Of a stretch of DNA of 64,000 bases, positions 20,760-31,030 are shown one piece after another (the first letter of the stretch is position 1; each line of letters begins with the position of its first letter). Source of the stretch: Isochrysis galbana (lineage: Eukaryota; Haptophyta; Isochrysidales; Isochrysidaceae); NCBI GenBank assembly GCA_018136815.1, contig CM030936.1:4230474-4294473 (forward strand), written 5' to 3'. The translations under genes and the position numbers were made by a program. The notes under the pieces are model-generated. The model did not search any database. It was not told the origin of the DNA and saw only the letters and a program-made list of their open reading frames with translations.

Positions 20760-21325
20760 GAGCTGGAAGGAAGGGCAAGTGGCGGAAAGGGGGAGGGGAA
20801 GGCGGAGCGGGCGACGCGTCCGCGGCCGGCGAGCGACGCGGGGGATGGGAAGGGGGCGACGTCCCTTTTGTGGCTCACTGCTGCTTTACTCTCTACTCTA
20901 CTCTAGAGTCAAGCTAGATAGTAGATAGAGCTAGAACTCTAGAGCCATTCGCCTCTCACTACATGTAAGCACCAAAGATGAATGGGCTAGGCCGACCTAT
21001 GCTCAGTTTTTGATTTGGTGCTCACAATCGACAATCGCGTACAGTGTATAACTTTGCGCACGATCGCGTAGAACAGGGAGCTTCATAATGCATCAGCCCC
21101 GATGACCCGATGGCGGGGGCGGGCTCAGCAGTCAGCAGCAGTAGCATCACCCTGGCGGTCCACATGAAGCACAGGACTCACATAAACTGCACCCTTTCGA
21201 AGGTTCACACATTTCCTCTTCTTGCACCTCCCTTTCTTCAGGTTGCAGGTTGCTACAGCTCTCACAATCACAATACCGAAACTCCAACCAAGGACACGGT
21301 TCAACGCCACACGAACAATAGGCAA
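20760..21325. other. Bystin upstream region
   Basis: 20880-20945 holds repeated CTACTCTA/TAGATAG steps and then AT-richer DNA. No element was identified up to the transposon terminus at 21326. Confidence 0.4.
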
Positions 21326-22110
21326 TAGGGCGGTCAAACATCAAACAGTTTTTTTTTAGAGGTGAAAAATGACCATCTCAGAATTGAGGAAATTTGAGGA
21401 TTTTTTTCGGTAGAAAGTTCCCAATACACCCAACTAGCACATATCCGGGGCCCATTAGCCATTAGGACCCGGACCCCCCCCCCCTTTGGGCCCCCACAAC
21501 AAAACGTAAAACGTAATCAAAAACAAAAACTGACAAAAGACGCTAAATCGCAAAAGCTTGAAAAAAAGCTCAACTTCAAGTCGAGACCGGGCGCGCTGCG
21601 TGCCCGTTTTCGACGATCCATCCGGATGGGGGACCCCACCAGATACCAAATACCAAATACGCACGTCCCACCCACTGTCGGATCCAGAGTATTTCCACAA
21701 TACTCTAGACGGATCCGATGGCTTGTGTGTCCTTTAACTTTAGGATGGGCATTGTGTTCTTGAGAAGTGATCGCCATTTACTTCGAGACTCTTCGTTGTG
21801 GCTTCGTTTCGGTTGGCTGCATTCTTCTCCGGACTCGTTTCTTTGATTGTGGCGACTGTTTACGTGAGTGTCCCTTTGTTGAATGGGCGGTTTTGTGAGT
21901 GGTGTGTGATCGTGGCTTGTGTCGCCATGTAGCGCGCGCGCTCCCTCTCTCTTTCTCAAGACTGTGCTCTATGCCCCTTGAGACTTGCCCCACGAACAAG
22001 CATTCGCTTGTTTCGACACCCACCCGGATGGTCACGCCAATCGGGCAGGCCGCGCGCCGAATCCTCGTCGAAATCACCCATCCGCCGAGCTCATTGAACG
22101 TTGAGCCGTC
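21326..22110 (+). repeat. Left arm of a long inverted repeat (family B)
   Basis: It starts TAGGGCGGTCAAACA. 21326-21470 is the inverse of 28790-28931 (landmarks ATGACCATCTCAGAATTGAG and CAACTAGCACATATCC). 21470-21610 is the inverse of about 28195-28372, and 22020-22110 the inverse of about 28085-28195. About 400 bp (21620-22020) is inserted relative to the right arm. A third copy of the outer part is at 63030-63161. Confidence 0.85.
21679..22015 (+). repeat. Two-hairpin repeat, copy 1
   Basis: It begins with a hairpin (21679-21717: CGGATCC AGAGTATT, loop, AATACTCT AGA CGGATCCG) and ends with another (21993-22015: CGAACAAGC, ATTC loop, GCTTGTTTCG). The interior shares GTAGCGCGC, CTCTCTC, TCAAGAC and GAGACTTGCC with copy 2 at 57482-57828. 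It has no coding potential. It lies inside the left arm of the inverted repeat. Confidence 0.7.
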
Positions 22111-22794
22111 GCCGAGGGAGACCAAAGACCAAAGAAACGCATCCAAAGAAACGCGCATAGACACTAACGATTTTCGACCGATCTTCGAAACCACCGACGA
22201 CAACGAACTGAAACCAAGCTGCCAACTAATAGACCTAGCTAGAAGATTAGGATTAGGGATTAGGCGGGATAGAACATATAGTCGAACGAAAGAACCACGC
22301 CAACCAAACCGACCAAGGATAGATAGAGGATAGAGGCCGGGCGCGAAGTGCGAAGGACGAAACGCCCCCAAACCAAGGCTGGGGCTGGGTTAAGCCCGTT
22401 AACAAGTTAATACTACTACCATTAATACCCAGTAATGGGCGACATCTGACCTGTTAACACCCAACCCAAAACTAAACCTGTTAATGTGCTGAGTTTGGGC
22501 CCTCGGAGAAACTCGAAATTGCCCGTTATTGTACCATTAATGGGCACTTGTGGGAGGGGCTCCGAGCACCGGCAGTTGACCTCGCGTTGGGCGCTGGAGG
22601 CATAGGAGCGTTCAGAGCGGCCGCGCTCCGCGCGCACCACCAACTTATCGAAATGTAGATAGTAACTATAGATGGTACATAGATAGCATTCATCCTCTTA
22701 CGAGCACCACACACTAGACTATGCACGAGAGCCACACACCAAGACATCACACACGCCGTGTGCCGTGTCGATATCGATATCACTCGGTGTTCTG

Positions 22795-22925
22795 ACTAGC
22801 AAACAAAGACGCCTCTAGATAGAGTAGTATCCTTCGCAGATTTTTGTAGATCACCGTGCATTTTCCCTGCGGCCGAGAACACACGCTCCACCCCTGCGGT
22901 CAACGGTTGCGCAAACGCGTAGTCT
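22795..22925 (-). pseudogene. hAT transposase C-terminal (hATC) remnant
   Basis: The minus-strand frame reads DYAFAQPLTAGVERVFSAAG, then KMHGDLQKSAKDTTLSRGVF, then VC and stop. P-x-(S/T)-A-x-x-E-R-x-F-S-x-A-G is the hallmark of the hAT dimerisation domain. A TAA precedes it in frame, so only ~44 codons remain. Confidence 0.8.
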
Positions 22926-22999
22926 TAAAGACTACCGTGTAGTCTCCGGAGGGGGGGGGAAGACAACGGAAAATGTTAGCCTCATTGCCGCCTCATTAT

Positions 23000-23575
23000 C
23001 AACGGCCAAAGCCTCGCCACGGTCCGCCCCCCTCCCCCTGGCGGTCTCCCCTATCATCTCCCTGCTTTGGGTGCCCAGGTTTGCCCTGACAACCCACTTA
23101 ACAGCGCCCGACAGCCGTGGGGTCAGCAAGTGCTCGGGCGCCTGGCGAGCGCGCCGAGCGATTCCCAAATTGGTATCCTTGCGGAGACCCCAAGCGATCG
23201 GGTCGCGGCGGCACCAAGCGTAGTTGCAGCGCACATTACAATCCCGCTGGTTGTGTGCCAGATTGTACGCCCTGTAATGACGTTGCGAGTGTGCGCGTGT
23301 GCGTGATCACCTCCAGCGTCTGGAGTTTGCGTTGCGCGTTGCGTGACTGCGTGACGGCGACGGTTATCTGCCGCACTTCCGATCGATCAAAATGTTGCAT
23401 CAATGGCGTCGAGCGTCACACACATGTGATGTTTGTGCGTAGCATGGCCCGTGCGATGTCATGTGAGCGACCAACGGTCATATCAAGCTTATATGACCGT
23501 GATAATAGAGGTCAAAACAAACGTATTTTAATGATAGGATCAACGAAAATAAAACACTTGATTCTCCCGTAAACG
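23000..23575. other. Interior of the degenerate element, unassigned
   Basis: A 150-codon plus-strand frame (23117-23572) is Cys/Arg-rich but matches no family I can name. 22905-22945 is palindromic around AGTCTTAAAGACT. Confidence 0.35.
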
Positions 23576-23930
23576 CCCGGTTTCTTCTGTGCTCAAATCG
23601 ACTGTGAAGAGGGCTTCTTCGGACGTCGGTCCGCTGCGATGGCGCCCCGGAGAGGGGTGTCCGATGGGCCACCGGCCAGGGCTCCTCTGGAAGGCGGGCG
23701 AGAGGGGTCGAGATGGCCGGGCCTGTACCGGCATGGGTGCGCTGCCCACTTCCACCGCGGCCCAGGTGGGGCCCATCGCGTTGGCGATCGTCCAGGGGCC
23801 GGCAAATGCCGGCCTCTCGCTGTACGAGACGCCCTCGTCAGCACGCCAGCTGGTGTGGGGGGGCAGCAATTCGTTGTGAGGGCTCTTTTTTGGCGTCAGG
23901 CCTCGGCTCCTGGTCTAAGGTGACCGCAGG
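23576..23930 (+). repeat. Dispersed ~300-bp GC-rich repeat, copy 1
   Basis: It shares GTCCGATGGGCCACCGGCCA, GGGCTCCTCT, GGTGGGGCC, GGGGCCGGCAAATGCCGGCC and CCAGCTGGTGTGGGGGGGCA in order with 39415-39720. It is non-coding, has no Pol III boxes I can see, and no terminal repeats. Confidence 0.7.
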
Positions 23931-24779
23931 CGCCGCGGAAGCACCCGCGCGCGGGCGCCATGTCCCCCCACTGCAGGTCGCGTTGCCAGCGCTCGAAAGG
24001 GCCTCTGGGGCCCGACTTCAGTAGGCCATAGCGAGCGTGATTTCGTCGCTCGCGGGTAGATCCCTGCGGCAAAGTAGTAGGGAATGCCGAGTAGGGCCCC
24101 AATCCACTGGGTCGAGTGTCTTAGGTGCCCTGTGAGTCTGTATGTGTGAATCTGCCCGTGGGTCGTTGAACGTCAATGACCGTAGTGTTCAACATTCGTA
24201 TACAAAAAATTCGCTTTTCGCGTTCGAGTTTTTCGGTTTCAAGCTGGGGATCTATTAGATAGCGACTGTTTTAGGTGTCTGGGCACAATAAAAAAATTCT
24301 AGGATGCTAATATGACGTAGTTCCAACACTGCGAAGTCGTTGTCTTTAAAGCTACCGGTAGTCTTCGTTGCGCCCCTTCTACCGCCAACGCCGGCGAAGC
24401 TAGGAATTGCTTGGCCATTTTGGCGCCTTGCGCTTCGATGGCGGTCCGCGCTTACCCATGAATGAGCGCGTCGGCGTCGGGGTGGGGGAGGCGCAGGGCG
24501 CAGGTGTGTGTGGGGGGGGGACAGCTCCCGGCGTCGGGGGGCGGTGGGAGGGGAGGGGGGAAGGGAATCCCCCCCAAACATGTATTCCAACGTTGGGGTA
24601 ACAGCTTGTAATGGGTTTAACCTGTTAATGGCCACTAACAGGGTATTAACACCCCTAAAACAACCTGTTAACACCCGGAAAAAAACTCAACCTGTTAATG
24701 TGCTGACCTTGAAAAACTACTAATGGGTTTCCAAAAAACTTGCCTGTTAATGGTCAGCCCTAGCCTTGCCCCAAACCCC

Positions 24780-25540
24780 AAACCGTACACCTACCGTACA
24801 CTCCGCTAGGGGAGGCTGAGAAGCCGGGCCCCCACATCCCACACTAGGGTTAGGGTATACAATTCCCGACGCCGCCAACAACGAACCCACGAGGCCCGCC
24901 CCGCCTCTCCCCCCAACGCCAACGGGAGGCCCAAAGTAGTGTGTACGTGGGCCGAACGAATAAAATGGAATGAGGGGGGAGGGGGAGGGGGAGGGGGAGC
25001 AGGAAGGAGGAAGGGGGAGAAGAGGCAGGGGCATAGGCGATGTCATTGTGAGTCCTAGCGTAGTTTAGTAGCTTAGCGGTCACCTTCAAGAAGTTTTTTT
25101 TTTGCTTAGCGTAGAGCGTAGGGTGTGTGTGGACCATGCCCCTGATGCCTCTATGAGCCCCCTAGCACCTACCAGCTCTGTTCTGTAGTGGTTTATAAAA
25201 AACGTTTTTGATTGAGAAGCTCTAGCCTCTAGAAAAATCTTTTAATGTTCTGGCCTGGGCCTAGCGCACACACGGAAACGTGAACCAAGGGCGACAAGCG
25301 GGAAGCGGGTGACGGCGTGACGGCGTGACGGCGGCGTTCAAGAGCCGGTGTTCTAGCAGTCTTGTACTTTAGAGGGGGTCAGTCCGTCCCACAAAAAAAA
25401 AGTGCAAAGTGGGGCGTCGGCCCGCGGCCCCAGGGGTTTGGGGGGGAGCAGGGGGCGGGGGGGTTCAAATGGGAACGGGCGCGCGTGTGAAGAGCCCCAA
25501 CCCTCCCCCCCACCTTTTCTCCCCCCCCCCCCCCCCCCCG
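24780..25540. other. Intergenic, repeat-rich
   Basis: A GGGGGAGG simple repeat occurs at 24975-25005 and purine runs after it. The GTGACGGC triplet at 25305-25330 is tandemly repeated. No gene is recognised. Confidence 0.4.
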
Positions 25541-25573
25541 CCTGTTCTCTCTCTCTCCCCCCCCCTTGTTCTC

Positions 25574-25633
<60 letters not shown>

Positions 25634-26091
25634 TCCCCCCCCCCCTCCCCTGTTCTCTCCCCCCCCCCCCCTAACGCGCGCCAACAACCGACGGAGAGGA
25701 CAAGCCCGCCCTCGCCCCCCCCCCCCTCCGCCGCCCCCCGCAGCTCTGCCGTGGCGGTTTCTATACCTCCCTGGCGCCTTTTCCTTTAAGTTCAGACGTG
25801 GGCGCCGGGCGGGCGCCAGCGGCTCCGCGCGCCCCGCTCTCTCAACCCCACACCCCCTCTCCGCGGCGCCGAGGGGCCCCTCGCAGCACAACCCGACGAT
25901 TTGGGGCGTTCGTTACTCTTACAGTATGGGCTGATTGGATCGGGCGCCCGACGAGCCGCGCGTCCTCACGCCACGCGCGGTGCCCGGAGCGCTCTCTTAC
26001 CCACCCGTACGATCCTTATCTGCTTCCTCTCGCCTTTCCGGGCGCTCTCCTCATCACCGTGCCGTTCTCTCTCTCTCTCTCTCTCTCTCAG
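25520..26091 (+). repeat. C-runs and (CT)n tracts upstream of the gelsolin-domain gene
   Basis: C homopolymers (25520-25540, 25555, 25640, 25660) and (CT)n (25572-25630) lie on the coding strand. A second CT tract, 26067-26090, ends CTCTCTCAG and could be the acceptor of an intron in the 5' UTR, 75 bp before the ATG. Confidence 0.75.
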
Positions 26092-26165
26092 AAGAGGCGG
26101 GCGTGGAGGCAGAAGAGGGACGGGGGGGAGGCGCCTCTCTCTCTCGCTCGCTCGCTCGCTCCGAA

Positions 26166-27153
26166 ATGGGCGCCAAGCTTGCGGTGGAGCGGCGACCACT
26201 CGGGCTGACGGAGCTCCTCAGTTACCGCCCCACCTCGCCGCCGCCGCGCTCGCCCTACCGCTCCACACTCAAGGTTTGGCGCTTTTTCGCTCCTCCGGGC
26301 TCTCCCCACCAAGTGCTCTCAGAGCCGGTGGGCGTGGAGGCGCTGGGCGGCTTCAGCGCGAGCGAGAGCTACGTGATACTGCACATCTACCGCCGACGCG
26401 CACCACACGCCCACCAACACGCGCCGCCGCCCACGCCCCCGCCAGCGGCGGCGCGCACCGAGGGTGCAGCCCGATCGCTCTCCGAGATTGCAGCCACCTC
26501 GCAGGCGGTCATGACGCCGCGTGGGCTGGCAGCCTCCTTCTCGGGGTACAACGATTGTGGGCCCTACCCCTTTGAAGGCTCCAACGATGGCGAGCCCCTT
26601 GCGCACGATATCTACGTGTGGAACGGCAACCAGGCGGTGGCGCTCACCAAGGCGGTTGCGCTCACCAAGTGCTTTGAACTCGAGCGCTTCCTGCTCAACG
26701 ATGCAGTGGGCGCGACGCGCCACATGCACGCGGGCACGGGCACCGAACTAGTTCCGCTGCACGCCGTCCTCGCTGGGGGCGCGGCCGACGCCGCGCAGGC
26801 TGCCGCCATCGCCTCGGGGCGCGCAGGCGACAGCGTGGTGCGCAACCATCTCGTGGCGCAGCTGCTCGCGCACTGCGACGACGACGAGATCGACTGCAGC
26901 GCGCCAGCCATGACGATGCTCCCGGTCATCGCCGGCGCTGCCGATGGTGTCGCCTCGCTCGTTGCCCGCGGAGCAGAGCCGGCTGCGCACGCAGTTGCAC
27001 GGCCACCGAGCGCCGCCAAGCCCGCGCCAGCCGCGCCCGTGCCCTCACCTGCGTCTGGCAATATCCCAAAGATTGGGCTCAGTGGCCTGCGGACGGCACT
27101 GCCGACCTCCGTGGCCGGCGTGCCCAAGATTGGGCTCGGCAACCTGCGCGCAC
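26166..27153 (+). CDS. Gelsolin-domain protein, 3' end lost in assembly gap
   Basis: The ATG at 26166 (MGAKLAVERRPLGL) is chosen because the frame upstream is pure CT repeat. Residues about 35-180 form one gelsolin-like repeat: ESYVILHIYRR, a long Ala/Pro insert, then HDIYVWNGNQAVALTKAVAL and CFELERFLL (the SYI-x-L...IYVW-x-G...A pattern). Residues about 275-329 are an Ala/Pro linker with two copies of a PKIGL-x-x-LR peptide. The frame runs into the 100-N gap at 27154. Single gelsolin repeats occur in actin-binding proteins and in some plant-type MAP-kinase phosphatases; which applies depends on the missing part. The gene lies inside the 21.3-28.9 kb inverted repeat. Confidence 0.6.
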
Positions 27154-27253
27154 NNNNNNNNNNNNNNNNNNNNNNNNNNNNNNNNNNNNNNNNNNNNNNN
27201 NNNNNNNNNNNNNNNNNNNNNNNNNNNNNNNNNNNNNNNNNNNNNNNNNNNNN
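27154..27253. other. Assembly gap (100 N)
   Basis: Exactly 100 N. The round number indicates a scaffolding gap of unknown true length. Confidence 0.99.
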
Positions 27254-28080
27254 CCATGTTTAGCCCAACGCATCTTGGGCCCAGTGACTGTGAGTAGAGC
27301 AATGTAGATCAGAGTAACCATTGAAGGCTAGCTAGCGCGACAAGCCAATGACGGTGCAACGAGGACGATGACGTCACCCCTAGGGAATAGTAATCCCTAC
27401 AAAACAACTCAGGTTAAACAACTCCTGTTTCCTGTTTGGCCCCAACCCATGGCCCATGGGGGCCCAGTGATTGATAGCAATATCGTGTAGACCAAGGGGA
27501 ACATCATTGAGCTAGCGCGCTCACACAACGACGACGGTGACAACGGGACGTTCCCCTCCCTTCACTCGGAGTAGATCTGACACGTATACTACAAAACCCT
27601 CGCTCAGATATCAAAGGCAAACAACTCCTCTCCCTCTCTCTCTCTCGGTCTTCGACAGACATGCGCCAACATAATAAAACAACTGAGCGATAGTGCCACT
27701 ACTGCACTACTGCCACTAGCCCGGTACTATCACGACACCCCTCCGCGCACCTGCCCGCACGCCTTGAAGTGATGACACCAGACACATACACACATACACA
27801 CACACATATGCATCCGGCCCTACAAATCTCCCCCCTCGCAAACTCAAACTCGCAAACCCCCGGCTCCCATTATAACTCCCCACTATTACAATTACAATGA
27901 GGAAAAGGAAAATAATAAAACAACTGAGCGTACGTTAGTACCACTACTAGTGCCACTACTCCCACTAGCCCGGTACTATAACGACTCCCCTCAGCGCACT
28001 TGCCCATACGCCTTGACGTGTGTTGTCACTAGGCGTCGAAAACGGGCACGCAGCACGCAGCGCGCCCGGCATCGGTTCGA
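27254..28080. repeat. Direct repeats after the gap
   Basis: 27670-27773 and 27913-28020 are ~110-bp direct repeats (AATAATAAAACAACTGAGCG, then CCACTAGCCCGGTACTAT, then ACGCCTTGA). 27256-27420 and 27430-27600 are more diverged copies of one another (GGCCCAGTGA, GCTAGCGCG, CTACAAAAC, AACAACTCC). CA repeats lie at 27780-27805. No gene is seen. Confidence 0.65.
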
Positions 28081-28931
28081 AGTTGGGCTCTCCGGGCCTC
28101 CCTCGGCGACGGCTCAACGTTCAATGGGCAATGGGCTCGGCGGATGGGTGATTTCGACGAGGGTTCGGCGCGCTGCCTGCCCGATTGGCATGACCCCGGT
28201 CTCGACTTGAAGTTGAGCTTTTCAAGCTTTTGCGTTTTGCGACTGTAGATTTTAGCGTCTTTTGTCAGTTTTCAGTTTTTGATTTTTGAGATTACGTTTT
28301 GTGTTGTGTGGTGTGGGGGGGGTCCAGGGGGGGGTCCGGGTCCTAATGGCTAATGGGCCCCGGATCCAGGTTGTTCTGTCATATATGATATCATATATGA
28401 TATCTCAGTATTAGTTGCTCTAGACCTGATACTGAGTGTCATATGACAAGACTAGAGCCTACAATTCAACTTGTTTTACTAGTACAAGTTCAGGCGCGGG
28501 AAATACAGGCGCTGCCAGCTCCGAGCCCACCCCCCCCCCCCAATGGCCGCCAACCTGATGTCTGATGTGCAGCAACGATGGCGGCGGCGACGACGGCGAT
28601 GACGAGTGTCACACCGCCGTGGAGTGGGGGCGGCGCCATGTGGAGACGCTCCAGGGGTGCTGCTGTGTAAGCAGATTTTTATCATAATGGCGGGTTTATA
28701 AGTGTAGATGTTTGGAGTGAGTATCATATGATATTAGATGTATGATATCATACTCAGTTCCATGGCAAGTGTCATATGACGGTATGACGGAACAACTTGG
28801 CCCCGGATATGTGCTAGTTGGGTGTATTGGGAACTTTCTACCGTAAAAAATCCTCAAATTTCCTCAATTCTGAGATGGTCATTTTTACCCCGAATAATAA
28901 TAAAAATAAAAAACACTGTTTGACCGCCCTA
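28070..28931 (-). repeat. Right arm of the long inverted repeat (family B)
   Basis: This is the inverse counterpart of 21326-22110, ending TGTTTGACCGCCCTA at 28917-28931. It is interrupted by the 433-bp insertion at 28366-28798. The bases flanking the two arms do not form a target duplication, so the arms may be two separate insertions. Confidence 0.85.
28366..28798 (+). mobile_element. Mutator-like MITE with 10-bp target-site duplication
   Basis: 433 bp is flanked by GGCCCCGGAT at 28356-28365 and 28799-28808. The uninterrupted site exists at 63036-63045 and, inverted, at 21443-21452, so this is a true insertion. The ends form imperfect inverted repeats (AGGTTGTTCTGTCATA at the left; AAGTTGTTCCGTCATA read inward from the right). 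Inside are palindromic ATATGATATCATAT stretches on both sides. A 9-11-bp duplication points to the Mutator superfamily. Confidence 0.8.
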
Positions 28932-29186
28932 CTACCTACTACTCTGGCTACTGGCTACTGGCTACTAGCGTCAGTGATAGCTCCAAATCGGTGCGAGCTG
29001 GAGCGCTGTTGCCCCAACACTGGAGCATTCTGATGTTGTCGGACTCAAGACTCAAGACCACATGACCACATCGCTCGACTGCCCCAACGCCCCAACACGC
29101 AACACGCTCGCTCGAGGGCCGCCCCCGACCCGGACCCAGACTTGAGGAGTGAGGTTTTCTTTTAGAACACACGTCCCTCTCTACCC

Positions 29187-29211
29187 CCCCCCCCCCCCCC
29201 CCCCCCCCCCC
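29187..29211 (+). repeat. Poly-C tract upstream of the SNARE gene
   Basis: About 25 consecutive C begin ~115 bp before the start codon at 29303. They are followed by further pyrimidine-rich sequence on the coding strand. Confidence 0.8.
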
Positions 29212-29302
29212 TCTGACGGCGCCGCCGTTCACCGCTCTCCCCTCCGCCCACCCGCCCCCCCTTCCACCCCCACCCCAGCCCGCCCTTCCCCCGCCGCCGC
29301 TG

Positions 29303-31030
29303 ATGGATCCGCAGCCGCTGCTGCCCGAGGATGCGGGGACTCGCGGGCTTCACGCCCTCAACGATTCGCGCCGCGTGGTGCGCGCTGCCGCCCGTGCCCG
29401 CGCTCGCATGCACTTCCAGAGAAGCGGAGGAGGGAGAGGAAGGGAAAGGAAGGGCAGGGAAGGGAAGGGCAGGCGAGGGAAGAGCGGGGGGAAAGTGGGG
29501 CGGGACCGGCCCGCGGAGACGGAAGGGCTTTGGAGGGTGCGGGAGGTGGGACGGGGGGGGAAGGTGGAAAGTGAGGTTGGGCGGGAGGGGTGAGCGGAAG
29601 GAGGCAGGGGCCTGGAGGAAATGGGACTCAGGGCATGACGGCGGCAAACGGAGCGGAGTTCGGTGAGGGCGCATGGCACCCACTGGTGTGGGTATGGGCG
29701 GGGGCGCAAGCGATCGCATCAGGTTTGTGCACTCTGGCTGAGAGACTCGCGCGCATGGCACCCACGGGTGTGGGGATGGGCGGGGCGCAAGCGATCGCAT
29801 CAGGTTTGTGCACTCTGGCTGAGAGACTCGCGCATCTTCACTGCGGGCAATGTAGGTGGCGGAGACGCAGCAGATTGGTGTCGGCGTCATCGAGCAGCTG
29901 GGCTCACAACGCGAAGTGTTGCATACAGCCATTGAGCGCCAAGCTGAGATGGATTCCATGCTTACTCGATCGTGCGTTGATAGCTCTCAGAGCCCGCGCA
30001 CGCTAATCATCGCGCATCGCCCGCCCTGACTCGCACACAAGGCCAAGACTGGCTCACATACCGTCTCCTCCGGATGCAGCTCAAAGCTCATTCGCACCAT
30101 GTTCCGGCGAGCCAACTGGATCAAGGTGATTCTCCTCTTCATCGTCTTTGTTCTACTCGCCACAATCGTCGGCATCGCATGGGTTAAGGTGAGTTGGATA
30201 TTTTTTGCATGCGCCTGACTCGCTCGTGTGCGCTCACCTCGACTTCCTTGCCCCTCTCCCGTGCCTTGGCTCAGTGGGGAAAGAAACACTCGGCTCCAGC
30301 CGCACCCTCAGCGCCAGCTGTCCTCGCCACCTCGGCCTCGTCGAGGGTATTTGACAGTGCACCAGAGGCGGCTGTCTTGGGCCATTCATTGGAGGCCCTT
30401 GACGCTGCCAATGAGCAAGACCTGACCTCGTTGCATGTTGATCCACAGTTTGGCTTCAGCTCGACGGGCAACGGCGCAGTTTCACCGGTCACTATGGCCA
30501 ACGCTGCGGGCGGGAGCGCGCGCGCCGAGACCGCCGCCGCGGTGGGAGACACTGCGTCGTTCGGGGCCTTGCACGTCGGCAAGCCTAGGCCGACACCTTC
30601 GGATCCCGCCATCGGGCCTGACGCCTCAGCGACTGCTGGGCGTCGGATCAGCGAGATTGACTTCTCGGCAGAGAACAAGTCGGTGGGCGCCGGTGTGATT
30701 GTCATCTTCGTATTTGGATCCCTCACACTGGTAGCACTCTTCCTTGCGATGGCCTTGAGGCCTGTCTTACGGTGCGTCGTGTCATTTGGCGTGCTACTTT
30801 TGTTTGCAGCCATCCTGCTCCTGCTCTTCCTCTATCCCCGTGCCGACGGCTCGGAGGCCTTTGTTGGCCGCACGGACCCATCGAAGCTGCTGCGGGGTCT
30901 ACTGGCGGCCTTTCTCATCCTCACCGCACTCGCCGGTCCAGTTGTCATTCTGGCCAGTCACCTGGCCCCACAGCAGAAGATCCGACTCCCATCTGAGCTA
31001 ACGGCCTTCCGACACGCTGAGGGCGTGTGA
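29303..31030 (+). CDS. Vti1-like Qb-SNARE fused to a polytopic membrane region (four exons)
   Basis: Proposed exons: 29303-29377, 29856-29971, 30080-30188 and 30275-31030 (351 residues). All introns are GT-AG and phases agree (0, 2, 0). The last donor is GTGAGT, with CTGAC upstream of a CTTGGCTCAG acceptor. The spliced N-terminus is a SNARE motif: LNDSRR, VAETQQIGVGVIEQLGSQRE, VLHTAIERQAEMDSMLTRS, SKLIRTMFRR, then a membrane anchor (WIKVILLFIVFVLLATIVGI). The pattern ETxxIGxxxxxxLxxQR...L..S...L..M.RR is that of Vti1, the Golgi/endosome SNARE, with Gln at the presumed central layer. No N-terminal Habc domain is seen. Exon 4 adds ~115 Ala/Ser/Thr-rich residues and three more hydrophobic spans, which is abnormal for a tail-anchored SNARE. 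Retention of intron 3 would stop translation at a TGA 11 codons on, giving an ordinary tail anchor. Exon 1 is the weakest call: the donor may be 3 bp earlier and further upstream exons may exist. Confidence 0.72.
29670..29838 (+). repeat. ~83-bp tandem duplication in SNARE intron 1
   Basis: Two copies of a unit spanning GCATGGCACCCAC(G/T)GGTGTG to GCTGAGAGACTCGCGC lie head to tail. The second ends 20 bp before the intron acceptor at 29855. Confidence 0.8.

Larger units (their letters stand above)
22372..24768. mobile_element. Degenerate hAT-like element
   Basis: Left end CAAGGCTGGGGCTG at 22372; right end CAGCCCTAGCCTTG at 24755-24768 (inverted). Next to each end are clustered GTTAA-based motifs (CCTGTTAACACC, CCTGTTAATGTGC, CATTAATGGG) at 22395-22530 and 24600-24760, typical of hAT subterminal transposase-binding repeats. 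A hAT dimerisation-domain remnant lies inside (22795-22925). No target duplication was identified. The interior has been invaded by another repeat (23576-23930). Confidence 0.6.

Noticed and set aside
19485-20928. Plus-strand frames opposite bystin
   Set aside because: They are shadows of the bystin coding strand in GC-rich DNA and have no family signature.
21326-28931. Single 7.6-kb transposon with the gelsolin gene as cargo
   Set aside because: The arms are clear but the outer flanks share no target duplication, so I report an inverted repeat rather than one element.
30099-30230. SNARE ending at the TGA inside intron 3 as the only product
   Set aside because: The donor, branch-like CTGAC and acceptor are strong and the next exon is open for 252 codons, so splicing is preferred. 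The short form is kept as an alternative.
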